From contig JAVYIG010000408.1 of assembly GCA_035222895.1 (NCBI GenBank), forward strand, positions 434,001 to 498,000: 64,000 bases of DNA, read 5' to 3'. Below are positions 47,042 to 58,333 of the stretch, piece by piece (the first letter of the stretch is position 1; every line of letters starts with the position of its first letter). The translations under genes and the position numbers were made by a program. The notes under the pieces are model-generated. The model was given only the letters and a program-made list of their open reading frames with translations. It was not told the DNA's origin and made no database searches. The stretch is from Strongylocentrotus droebachiensis. Its lineage: Eukaryota > Echinodermata > Echinoidea > Camarodonta > Strongylocentrotidae.

Positions 47042-48089
47042 ATTATACGAAAATGTGGTTTGGGCCTTTTGGAAAAAGATAAACAGAATACAGATAAACT
47101 AATTAATGAAAAACAATAGTCTACAATTTATTAGTAAGAAAGGTGATAATAAGCAGCTTATCACAAATACAAGAAAATGTGCATTTAAACTGATTGAAAC
47201 ATTGTGCTAAGTCTAATGAAACAACCGTAGAAGATTCAAAATATACGAATAATATCAGTTTTGTATCTCCTATACGGTTGATTCATTATTTCTTCTTCAC
47301 TCGTTTATTGTTTTCGTCGATTGCCTCAGGACTATAAATATATATATATGTATATTTGACTCTTCCATTCAACTGTAACACCTCTTAACGTACACCCTTG
47401 ATATAAGTTCCATGTGTGGTTTTGCCCTTCCTTCCTAACCAATCGTCGTAATTGATTCGTCTCCGCAAGCGCCGTAAATCTTATTTATTTAGACAGAGCT
47501 TTCACTATTTGACGATATTTAATTGAAGGTATCGTCCAGAGACAGGGATGTAAACGTGTTTTCACTGCTTTTTTTGACGAACACGTGACATAGTATCAAC
47601 TATCAACCACCCCAAAAATGTCACTGTAACCGTGAAAGCATCATGAATGTTTATTTTGGTTTCCAGCGAGAGTTTGAGGGAAAATGGCGGTGTTACAAAA
47701 AAAAACTATAAAGGTAAAGAAACTTGAAATCCCCTTTTTCTCCCATATATCTGGTTGGGGTTTTATAAGTTCCTTTATCGGGCCCTCCCCCACTCCCCAG
47801 CGAACATTACAAGTAGTTCACACGTCATGCTAGATTTTGTTTGTGTGTTTTCTTGACTTTGCGATCAATTTCTCTGACCCATATTTATCGCAGATATCTA
47901 ATTTCTTTATATCTTCTCTAGTGGAAACACGATCGTAATAGCTTTTGAGAAACCAACCTATGGGCTTTCCAATATCTTATTGTATTCACACCCCCTCCCC
48001 GATTTTTCTTCATTTGCCTGTCTCTTTTTATTTTTTTCTAAATGGAGTATCTCACTGAGCAGCAAATGCTTGCAATCGTAGCCAGTTGT
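47042..48089. other. Non-genic stretch
   Basis: AT-rich, with a TATATATA run near 47,335-47,360. No exon or bounded repeat recognised. Confidence 0.6.
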
Positions 48090-48285
48090 GGGTTCCGCCA
48101 GGGTTCGTAAAAGGTTGCAAAAGGTTTGTAAAAGGTTGCAAGAAAGTTCGCAAACAGTTTTCATTGTCGCAAACAGTTTTTTTTGTCGCGAAAAAATTGT
48201 TCAAAATTTCTTTGCGAATTTATTTTTCCGCAAACAGTTGCAAGCGTTTGCAAAACAGTCGTAAGCGTTTGCAATCGGTATTTTT
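48090..48285. repeat. Degenerate GCAAACAGTT / GTTGCAA repeat cluster
   Basis: Words such as AAAGGTTGCAA, TCGCAAACAGTTTT, GCAAACAGTTGCAAGCG and GCGTTTGCAA recur about every 15-35 bases. The arrangement resembles the arms of the TTACGAG foldback at 13.2 kb but is shorter, with only a weak inverted order. Confidence 0.55.
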
Positions 48286-49633
48286 GTAACGTACATTTGG
48301 GAAATATATGATTTTATTACAAAAACACACATCTCTAGGGTTTTTATTGAAGATACATATTTCCACTACATATTGATGGCACCCAACATCAATTAGGTGA
48401 ATGAGCCTTTAAGATGATCATACATCATCAAATTAATCATAAAATAAGTTGATAGGATGCCAGGAAAAAGTTTATTCAAAGCAAACGTGTATTCATCCGT
48501 TTTGAATCGAAATATAGCTTGATTCTATATTCCTAGGAATTTTAATGTCGAAATTTCATGTATCATTTCCTTGACATTCAGTCCGATCCAGAATCTAGTG
48601 GAGCAATCAATGATTTACTTAACTAACTATGATAACGGGTACTTATTTAGATGGGTGTGGTAAAGAATTTATTGAGCAATTAACTACATTGGAATCGCTA
48701 AATTTCCCTTTAAAAAAAAAACCTTTTAAAACGCTCTGGACTAGGATAAAAAGCTAACGGTAGTTCACGAGAAAGTCGAAGTTTGAATCATGTGACAACA
48801 TGGTAAAAATAGACATACTAGGTCACATGTTACTGTCGTAGGACATAGCGACCTCGTTTAATGTCGCCGGCCGTCACGCTACTTTAACGCTCTTGACTGG
48901 CCGACCCTATCATTGACGTGTTCATTCGCGCCCACGACTAGGACGTCGTCGGTGGGTCCATGTATAGCGACTGAGGAATGGAACACGGTTGGTTTATCAT
49001 TAGGGGTATGCATAGCCTCCTTTTTGTCCAGCATGTATTTGTGACTACGCGAATGAGGCATGTGAAGTATCGGGGGAGGGAGGGAAGAGGAGGGGGCGGC
49101 TTAAGTGGTTTTCTTTTCTTCATGTTGATGTTGAAGTTGTTATTGTTCCATAATAAACCGTTATCTTGTCTTTTCCCATGTATTTCCCTATTCCAGTTGT
49201 TTGGAATACGATAAATATAATAATTAGGATTGTAAATGTAGCAGTAATCATGGAAGAATCCTGGATCGATGAACAGGCTTAGACCTACAACATCGTGTAT
49301 TAAAGTAAAGTAAGTAAAGTAAAGTAAATGAGGATGTATTTTAATAAATGAACGCCTGATCAACCTTGACCATATACGTGAGGACCAAGAAGGCTGCAGC
49401 CCCCATCTTCCTCCCTCGATTAGACGTCATTATTGGCATTGCTAAACATACATGTAGAGACTCTTCCGTTTCAGAAAGCCTATCTAATATTGTATCCATG
49501 ATCTTATTTTAGATATCTGTATAAAATGTCAAGGTTTGTTTGGGGGCGGCGTTACGGGGGGGCGGCGTTACAGGGGGCGTTACAGGAGGGTGAGGCGATT
49601 GCCGGTCTTGATTTTAAACAATTTCCTCATTAC
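48286..49633. other. Non-genic stretch
   Basis: No gene seen. AAGTAAAGTAAGTAAAGTAA short tandem at 49,305-49,325. A GGGGGCGGCGTTAC word is repeated at 49,541-49,580. Confidence 0.55.
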
Positions 49634-49905
49634 AGAAGAAAAGGAAGGAGAAGAAGACAAAGGGGAAAAGGGAGAAAAGGAGGAAGGAGAAGAAGAAGAA
49701 GAAGAGGAAGAAGAATAGGAGGAAGAAGAAGAAGAGGGAGAAGAAGAAAAAGAGGGTGAAGAAGAAGACAAAGCGAGAAAGGAGAAGGAAGGAGAAGAAG
49801 AAGAGGAAGAAGAAGTAGAGGAAGAAGAAGGGGAAAAGAAAAAAAGAAGAGGAGTAGAAGGAGAAGATAGAAGAAGAACAAGAAAAAGAAGGAGAAGAAG
49901 AACAT
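49634..49905 (+). repeat. (GAA)n/(GGA)n purine tract
   Basis: About 270 bases almost purely purine, in GAAGAAGAG and AGGAGAAG words. Long enough to favour triplex (H-DNA) formation. Arg/Glu and Ser/Leu open frames here are compositional. Confidence 0.92.
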
Positions 49906-52900
49906 AAAGTTTACATTCTTATAGAATTCATAGTGGATTGAACAACACATTGCTGTAAATTTGCCTTTAACAGAAAATTGGTAATAAAGAGGCTCTGTCC
50001 AAGAAAACGGATTATACTCTATTCATCAATCAATTTTGGAGACAATAGAAGAAATAAACAAACATAAAAAGACCATGATTATTGACCACATAACTGTCAT
50101 ATTCAATTTATTGTTCAAATGGAATCTCCTCTCCGTATTATATATGAATAGGGTAGAATTTTCACAAAATCAATTTGAAGATATTCAGAAAAGTAAACTG
50201 CGCTAAGGTAAATAAACTTTAGCAAGTATCAGCCAGCAGTGATGAGTAACACTGTCTACCAACATCACCAATGTGATTATACACGTACAAGATAAGGGAG
50301 CATGAGATGTGTTTCCACTACTCGTCTGGTTTGACATGGGCCCTAAACTTAATCTAGGTTAGACCCTTGTGTGAACATGCCAATATCTCCTCAAGCTTTG
50401 TACAGCACAGGGAGGTGTACATTAAAATCCTCACATAATTATGTATATGTCAAAAGTGCCCTGATAATATTTGAAATGAGAACAGGGCACATACCTCTAA
50501 ACATGGTGAGAAGTTTTTTCACACCCTCTACAAAACGCAAGTTGATACTTAAGTTAGAACAAAGCTTAAGCATGTGTGAGAATGGATCATGGAAATTTAA
50601 GAACAGCCTATCTTTGACAAAAATACTCTTAACGACCACAATCTATCATTTTTGCTCAATTTGAAACAGAACCCGATTTTGGCCTGAAAAAAGGATCAGA
50701 TTGCACTGTGCAAATACATCATGTTCTAATATCTTTAAACTTTCTTTCCTGCTCAATGCTGAGAAACCTCAACATCCGGCCTGTTTAAGTTTGCCGACCA
50801 ATATACAAATGATTAGATTACGTCTCAGATTTTCTCATTTCTGAAGCGTTCAGAGTTCAAACCATACAAACTAGTGGCAACCCTTCGAACTAGTCTGTAA
50901 GATAACTTTCCACTGTTAGAATCAAAGTAGCATATAATATCCGTTGCTATGCAGGGCAAGCCTCTTTTCAGCTTAGGGTCATCATTGGTTACTACAAGAC
51001 TTTGAATACACCTGTGAAAAAGTTTTTAATCAGACTTATAAAATCAGTTTAGATAAGGTCAATACTTATGAATTTCCATGCCTTGTTATGAGGTATAAAA
51101 CATACAGGTGTTTCAATAAATACTTCATATATGATATGGCCCAAGTATGAAAAGTTACGAGTTACAGACAATTTGCTGCTTTTCTTAATCAATCCATTCT
51201 CACTATGGCTTAGACATGTTAAAAACTGAATATTGCATGGATAGGTACATATGTATGCTTTAATATTCTCACTATCGAGTTACAAAACATGATAGATTAA
51301 AAAGCATCCATTCCTGATTGCCTGTTTTTCTTCTTTGAAAGGATAAATACATGTATAAACATTTTAGAATAACTTATATGCTTACCATTTTACCCTTGTA
51401 CTGTATATCAAACTTTCATCCCATAAATTGATTAATTCCTGGAGTACATGTTTTTCATAAGAGTATTTTTTTATTAATACCGCGTTCACAGCATATACAT
51501 GTTTTATAACTCTTTTGTTGAACTTAAATGTACAATTTGTGGGCCATTCTTTTAACGCATTCAAATCTATGCATGTTTTTCTCGTGATAAACTACATTCA
51601 CCTGTTTAAGCCATTCAAAGCCGAAAACTCAAAATACAGATTGAGTATATTCATGCACGATAGGTGTGCTAATAGGTTAGACAAACCTTAATGGCTTGCC
51701 TGACCTGGCAACAGCACAAAACTAGCATTCTGACTACTCATGTATAATAAGATGTGAATGCAATAGTTTGCCATGACTCAAATATACATTTAACTTGAAT
51801 GCATTACAAAAATGGCCTATTAAAAGCATGGAGTATATGACTGTTTGCCATGTTTTTTTTAATCCCCTTCTGGTGCAGAAATGAACTCTTCAATCAACAT
51901 TCCAATGCGTGAGGAATAAACAATACATCTTTAACACATGTCTTTATCTTTAGTAAATAGCCAGGCATTATAACCACAAAAAGGGCTTCTACCTAAACAT
52001 AACGTGTACTCTTAGAAAATGTCAAGAGGCTTTTAAACCTCTGTATACACCGGTAGATGTATATATATATACCATATATTTCATAGCAGGCAAAAAAATG
52101 CCTTTCCTATCCATGCAATATTCAACACTGCTGGCTGTAATGAAATGAAACACAATGTTAATTTTTTTTTTATCCATAATTTTTTTTCTTCTCTCTTTTA
52201 ATAGAGGCCTGCTCTCCAAGACATAACATAAAATGATTACATAATACTCTAAACACAAACTCTCTCCACCCCTAGTTTACCACCAATCATCAACTACTCA
52301 CAGACATCATGTATACTCTGTTGTTTAACAGGCTAAAGCTAAACATTCGACACAAGGAAAGAAGAAGTAGGAAATAAATTTTCGAGAAAAAAAAAACTGA
52401 CAAAAGTAAATGAGTCGCCCTTGGGTGAATAGTTAAAACGATACAATTTGGTAACCATGTACAAAACATGTACAAAACAAAAAAATATCTTATATACAAG
52501 TTGGTAAATTCTAAGTAGAATAATATATCTCTGCCGCACGTTTCATTAAATCTGTTGTAATGACGAACGGCAGAATCTTTAAATAGATGTAACTGGAAAT
52601 ATATCAAAACGGTACTTATGACTTTATGACACTCATCTCTTGCTTGAAAAGCGCCTACAGAATTGATTTTGAAATTCAAATGTACTGGGAGACGATGGGT
52701 TAATTAATTTACAAACAGGGACAGAAATTATCGTCTGTATCACATCTACTATTTAAAAAACATATCTTTTTATACATATATACTTGTGCTAATATGACAT
52801 TGTGGCTTGCAACTCCTCATTGAAATGCAAGAATATATTACCATCTTATAAAATACACGATGAAACCGAGTACATCACCTGCCTCTGCCTCGAGATGAGA

Positions 52901-53104
52901 TCATAATGCATCGTTTTCATACAGCTATTAAAATATTGAAATTCAAGTATGAACATATCGGCTGTTTTAATGTCAAATATACTGCCTCTAATATTTCCAA
53001 ACTAATGGCTCAATCATTCTCATTCTCTCTTTTTCAGAAAAGATAACATTTGGAAAAAGGGAGTTCATCTAGATACTTGACTCTATATGATATGAAAAGG
53101 TACC
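49906..53104. other. AT-rich, repeat-poor stretch without a recognised gene
   Basis: About 3.2 kb of unique-looking AT-rich sequence with no domain-bearing frame and no clear terminal repeats. It might be far-downstream UTR or intergenic sequence of the - strand kinase gene, or regulatory DNA. I cannot distinguish these. Confidence 0.45.
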
Positions 53105-53302
53105 GCTTTAAAGACAGTCAATAACTACTGGGCCAGAAGGGATTAGACCACAAAGCAAGGTCACTGACAGGTGGCTATCTCATTAACTCAGCTCTCAACT
53201 AACATACGAAAAAGAGGATCATGGGGGACCAACAGGCACCGATTGGGGAAGTTTTCTATATAGAGGGAGCAAGTAGCTACAAGTAGGACAGTGGGGCTTT
53301 AA
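53105..53302 (+). repeat. 190-bp dispersed repeat (copy 2)
   Basis: GCTTTAAAGACAGTCAATAA ... AAGGTCACTGACAGGTGGCT, ATCTCATTAACTCAGCTCTC, GATCATGGGGGACCAACAGG, GAGCAAGTAGCTACAAGTAG and GGCTTTAAA. Same order as 59,831-60,027 and the antisense copy at 36,450. Both ends carry CTTTAAA. Confidence 0.85.
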
Positions 53303-53687
53303 ACCATGCCCAACCATAAGAGATACGACCTGGAAAGGTGTACCAGAAACATCACCAGAGTCCATGCTAAATCCTTCAAGCCACCCCCCCCCCCCCCCCC
53401 CCATCTCTCTATCCCAAAAATCCACGGTATGACGAGGCTGAATCGACACTACGACAGGTGTACCTGTAAGGTTGTGTTTCAGACAAGACTTCAGGATTTC
53501 CCACTTCTGATTGCCTGGCTTAGTATCAAGGTATCACGGCTTGCTTCTAGATCAAGACTAAAATGGGGTCATTGCTAACAGATCTGCTCATTCCAAATGC
53601 TACGATATAACAGCATGTTCTTATTACAGCTCAACAAACGGGTATTTCGTTTAAATTCTCGTGACCAATATTTGACAACACATTTAA

Positions 53688-53850
53688 GGCCTATTTCGAT
53701 ATGGCGCGGTGAACAGCCGCAAAAAAGCCGCCGGAAGATTCTTTTTGCTCTCATGTAAATAAATGGCAACTATGCGCAACAAATGAATTGCGTGTATTCA
53801 ATGAGCTGTGTGTTATCAGATACAGAGATGTGAAGTCTATTACACTTTAC
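53688..53850. mobile_element. Half copy of the 32,248 MITE family
   Basis: AAGGCCTATTTCGATATGGC at the left, then AATAAATGGCAACTATGCGC and GATACAGAGATGTGAAG correspond in order to 32,248-32,400. The right inverted end is absent. Confidence 0.55.
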
Positions 53851-53899
53851 ATTATCATAATAAAAACGCAGTAGTTTGCAGAGGCTTGTCTGAAATGAG

Positions 53900-54105
53900 G
53901 CTTAAAGATGAAGTTGAGTTCTGGTCATGCGATTGCATTGTGAAAGAAACGGTGTGGAACCGACCAGAAAAGGTTGATCATCTAGCATATAAGAATTTGT
54001 GTGTATTGCAAGGTTCTGGAATCATCAAAATGATAAGAAATTTGGCCAAGTCTTGGTAAAGTTACAAACACTGTACACAGAAAGATGTATATGGGACTAC
54101 ACGAA
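53900..54105 (+). repeat. Dispersed repeat related to the 60,657 MITE
   Basis: TTCTGGTCATGCGATTGCAT, GAAAAGGTTGATCATCTAGC, CAAGGTTCTGGAATCATCAA and GTTACAAACACTGTACACAG match 60,671-60,850 in order. The right terminal repeat of the MITE is not present. A further scrap lies at 63,943-63,985. Confidence 0.8.
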
Positions 54106-54313
54106 CACGTGGCGTAAAAAGCCGGCCCCCCGATTTTTACGATGTTACATGCATATTTAGAATATGAAGGCATTTGAAGAGCCATGCTTTTCAGGGAACA
54201 TGTCTTATCTGATGTTCTTCCACACTTGCATAATAAGAATGAGTAACGCTCACAAATTATTTTTCACCTCTTCCCAGAACTCAACCTTCTCTTTAACAGT
54301 TTAGGGTAACAAG

Positions 54314-54642
54314 AGGCCTGTCTTTAAAAGCTCAAGTTTGCTAAATAACCTGCTATTTCCAGACTCAGGATATTATCCTGAAGCTAGAAATTGCGTCTTC
54401 ACCAGAACGATACGCTCATCACAAACTAGCTTGGACGGGCGCGAATTAACCCAAAATTTCCCAAATAGCAGGATATTTTGGAAACAAGACCAAGATTTCT
54501 CTGGATAATTTCTCGACCAAATATCCTGCTTTGTGCAACTGCGGTCTGATGAAGATGCAAATTAACTGGCTAATTTGAGATCGGGGTAGTTAAAATAGCG
54601 GGTTATTTGGCAAATTTGAGCTGATGACGACAGGCCTAAGGT
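54314..54642. mobile_element. MITE with about 45-bp inverted ends
   Basis: GAGGCCTGTCTTTAAAAGCT, CAAGTTTGCTAAATAACC and TGCTATTTCC at the left pair with the complement of GCGGGTTATTTGGCAAATTT and GAGCTGATGACGACAGGCCT at the right. About 330 bp and non-coding; its interior contains further GCAGGATAT palindromic words. Confidence 0.85.
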
Positions 54643-54782
54643 AGATAACTAGTAATGAGGTCTCCTCTGACGTTGAACACCCGAGCTGATGCACCTGGGC
54701 GAAACCCGATGCCGCTTCCCCTGCATCACTGGGACACCTCTCAATGCCCCTAAGCCTCTTCTGATCCCCAAAGCCCACCCAG

Positions 54783-55015
54783 TCAGTCGCAGCAACCGCT
54801 GCGTTACTTGTTACCAGAGGACAGGTGGAGGGACTTATGTCACAAGCATCTCAACCTAGGAATTGCAAAAGTGGGTTGTATATCAAGCAAGTCATTTGCA
54901 TGGAACAGTGCATCAGAACATACCCAGTCGCAGCAATTGCAGCGCTACTTGTTACCAGCGGACAGGTGGAGGGACTTACGTCACAAGCATCTCAACCTAG
55001 GAATTGCAAAGGCGA
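54783..55015 (+). repeat. Tandem duplication, about 142-bp period
   Basis: CAGTCGCAGCAACCGCTGCG at 54,784 and CAGTCGCAGCAATTGCAGCG at 54,926 each continue through TTACCAG.GGACAGGTGGAG and CATCTCAACCTAGGAATTGC. Two units. Confidence 0.88.
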
Positions 55016-55019
55016 GTTC

Positions 55020-55268
55020 ATTCAGATACCCTAATTTATATACACACCTATTAACTTGGACCTACATAATACAAGCTTTGCTTTCTAGTAGATATCCCAC
55101 TTTACTTTGTTTAGCTTTTTGCAGTGTATTTATCATACTTTTGTTTTGTTATAACTATTACCATGTACATTATGTTTCTATATTGTATGTTTAGTTATAA
55201 TTATTACCATGTTCATTATGTTCAATTATGTTACCTTTGATGAAGTGGAAAATAAATAAACTTGAAAC
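55020..55268 (+). mobile_element. Probable LINE 3' tail
   Basis: T-rich non-coding sequence ending GATGAAGTGGAAAATAAATA then AACTTGAAACTC, similar in style to the 3' end of the LINE at 30,860 (GGAAAATAAATGAATTGAA). No coding part is attached. Confidence 0.4.
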
Positions 55269-56094
55269 TCTAGTTATATATTAAAAAGTCACTTGCATGG
55301 AACAGTGCGTCAGAGCATAGTATTCATTTTCTCTTATTAATTCTATTCAATCTGTATATCAATCGCTTACTTTTCTTTCTACATATCTGCGTTCAAAAGT
55401 CGACAAATCCCTCTGAACTGCACATAAGCTTTTCTTCGGACTGAAATTCATTGAGCACACTGAACTGACTACCTCGCCTTTTAAACACTTTTAAAAAGAA
55501 AACTTTCTTGTCTCATTTCAGGTTATTCACTTTGCTGAGAGTTGAAATTTTACTGTGTTTTTCTTTCTTATGAGAAATTATCATTTATCACAAAATGGAC
55601 TTGCATTAGTTTGAAATCAGTTCTAAAGAAAGATATTCGTAAAAAAAAAAAAAATGAGGGGAAAACCCCAAAATGCCTCGTAAGGAAATCAAAGCCGTTT
55701 TACTTTGAAATTCTGGGCAAGGAGCCAGATTAGTTGGGGATGCAAATATCTTGTTGCCTTTATGAGCAAGTTAGAGAGACTTTAATTTTTAAAGAATCCC
55801 CATTCCTCAAGGTCATCTCAATGCGGTGCGTTTTATCCATTTTGATCCATTGTTTGCCACAAGTTCTATTCCAACTCTTGAAATGAGAGGGCTCTTGATG
55901 GGTTTGAACTACGAAAGAGTGCCCTTGTTTAAGAATGAATGCTCAATTTTTGCCAGGAAACTTGATAAAGGAGCCCGCACATGTTGCTGGAGGATAGTGG
56001 TTTGTTACAGTCATATAAGCTTTAAAACAAACAACTGTTAGCTTAAAAGAAAGAGTAACGAACGCAAGCACACAAAAGGCGTGCAAAGTGTGAT
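55269..56094. other. Non-genic stretch
   Basis: No domain-bearing frame or terminal repeats seen. Short A-run at 55,640-55,652. Confidence 0.5.
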
Positions 56095-56600
56095 TTCTGA
56101 GACACCCTTAAAAGAGTTAACTTCTGAAAATTATGAAAGGAAATGAACATGGGAATAGAAAAATTATGATAAATGTAATTTTGTCCATGGAATCGTTTTT
56201 CTGAGATGCTCTGGAAAAGAGGGCACTTATTAAGTTATTTGTGAGTGTGAATGGTGCCTAATACATCAAAGACGAGACAATGCTGTAAGTTATGATCCCA
56301 TTTCAAGAAATCACACACGTGGTGAAACGTTCTTCAGAGGTACTCCTAAAAGGGAACGCAAATACTTGCAAGTGTAAACGGGGCCTAATACATCTCATAC
56401 GAGACGATGTAACCAAATGTGATCTCATTTAAATAACCACATACAAGTACATGGTGGACATTATTCTGAGACACTCCTAAAGGGAAACGCAAATACTTGC
56501 AAGTGTTAACGGGGCCTAATACATCACAAAGCGAGACAATGTAGAAAGTCATGATCCTGTTTTAAAAATCACATACATGCCTCTCCATTAAATGTCACGT
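56095..56600 (+). repeat. Diverged tandem repeat, 100-140-bp units, about four copies
   Basis: Unit starts TTCTGAGACACCCTTAAAAG (56,095), TCTGAGATGCTCTGGAAAAG (56,199), TTCAGAGGTACTCCTAAAAG (56,334) and TCTGAGACACTCCTAAAGGG (56,472). Later units share GCAAATACTTGCAAGTGT, GGGGCCTAATACATC and GAGACAATGTA. Confidence 0.8.
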
Positions 56601-57174
56601 GATGCTCAGAACAGCGCCCAAGGCAAAACCAATCTCCCATGAGTGGTAACATTACACCCCTCCCCCATAATATATCAGCGCATTGTTCATTTGATATAAT
56701 ACTTCAAAACCGCGCTGGAAAGAAAAAAAATCGGGGGACATAATCCGATTTGCTATTTCTCTGATGGATCCATCCACTTCTCAAGGAAACTAAAAGGAAC
56801 TTGAGTCGAGCAGCAAAAAAGAACAAGCAATGTACAATGTTCGCCACCAGGGGGGAGATCACATTGTCTGTAGCTGGAGTCTAATGTTGATAGTACATAC
56901 CAAGAATGTGGGGATAGTTAAGCCATCTCTATCAGTCTTCGTGGGCTACCTACTTCGTCGTTGTTCTAATAAACCTGTATATTTTTAATTATCAAATTTA
57001 TATTTGACTCAAAACAAATAACAACTTTAAAACTTGTAAATCGTATATGAATATACACATTACTTGTTTAGTTTTCTTTATCTTTTGATGTGTTATCAAT
57101 GTGTTTTTATGCAATGTTATTTTACGCTGTAAATTGAACAATTTCAGCTATCAGCTGCATGTTAGATGATTTTT
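56601..57174. other. Non-genic stretch downstream of the kinase gene
   Basis: No exon seen on either strand. It may lie in the 3' flank of the - strand kinase gene. Confidence 0.5.
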
Positions 57175-57214
57175 AATCACGGAAGAGGTTTACACGTAAA
57201 CCTCTTCCGTGATT
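57175..57214. repeat. Perfect 19-bp inverted repeat (hairpin)
   Basis: AATCACGGAAGAGGTTTAC, two bases, then GTAAACCTCTTCCGTGATT. The arms pair without mismatch. With a two-base centre it behaves as a cruciform-forming palindrome rather than a miRNA precursor. It may be the relic of a short foldback element. Confidence 0.93.
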
Positions 57215-57917
57215 ATTCATACCACCATGCAAACCTTCAAACATCATAGATGATTTTTATCTCAATAAACGATTAAAATACAATAATAGAGCCTCAAGGC
57301 ATCTCTAGCTGGGAAAAATGGGATAATTGAGGCTATGTATGCCCCGTGACCCCTTGATGTTGCCCAAATGTTTGAGGGAGCGACAAGAATGTTTATTTTT
57401 CCTACGTTTGGATGTAGGCTCTCATAGGTGGATGAGGACTTGGATATAAGTATGTAATTGTCTTTGTGATAGTTGTGTATACTCTCAAATATCATGCACA
57501 CAAGAGCTTTACATGGCCTGTTAAAGAGAACATAATTGAATGGAAAAGCAAGTACCGTTTGTTAACTTTAAAGAGATGCCCTTGCAAACAGGAGAAAAGT
57601 TCAATGAAAAACACGATTAAATCTGTTCTCGCAAGGGATTCCTTGAATTGAAATGCAGTAATGCGTAATATCAAGATTACACAATGTTTGTTATTACGAA
57701 CGTAGTACATGCTTAGTTTAAGAATATAAATTACAAACACAATGATTAATTGAAAGGAGTTGGATAAGGAGTAGAGAACAACATGATGCAAAGATATAAA
57801 ACATAATCTCTAGTTCTGCATCCACATGTTTTACAAATCATGATTTTTTTCTTTTCTTCTGTAATATTCCTCTTCTTTTGTACAATGAGGGTTTATGGCT
57901 AGACTGCTACCTAATTA

Positions 57918-57923
57918 TTTATT
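57918..57923 (-). terminator. First AATAAA downstream of the MAP2K7 stop
   Basis: TTTATT on the + strand is the canonical poly-A signal on the - strand, about 410 bases after the stop at 58,334 and the first one I find. Use of this site is inferred. Confidence 0.45.
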
Positions 57924-58333
57924 CATCGACGAGATTTGTCAGTCATATAACCAGTATAGTGGTCTCAGTGACAACTCTAAACACACAAACATTAAGTTAT
58001 AACATCATGGAATTGTCCTTCTCCGCCTCTGCATCATGAAACTGAGCCCATGTGCATGAGTAGAGGAGGCTGTCAAAAAAAGTATACTCATAGTAAAATA
58101 TAACTGGTTGCGTGCACCTGCACTGCGAAATGGATGCCTCACTCCAGCGTTCTGTCGGCAAATCACTCAATGTACCTCCAGAACGGATCCTGAAGAAAAC
58201 GTTTCCTGAAATGGTGCAACACGACGACGCCCGGTGATTGGACGCTGGTTTAAAATGTTCAAAGAGAGCGCAAGGTATGTTGCACTGTTGTCACAGAGGT
58301 GTGATGGACGCCCGCGGAGCTTGACCGTCCCGA

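Noticed and set aside
49526..49950. Arg/Glu-rich and Leu/Ser-rich open frames
   Set aside because: They come from the GAA/GGA purine tract on either strand.
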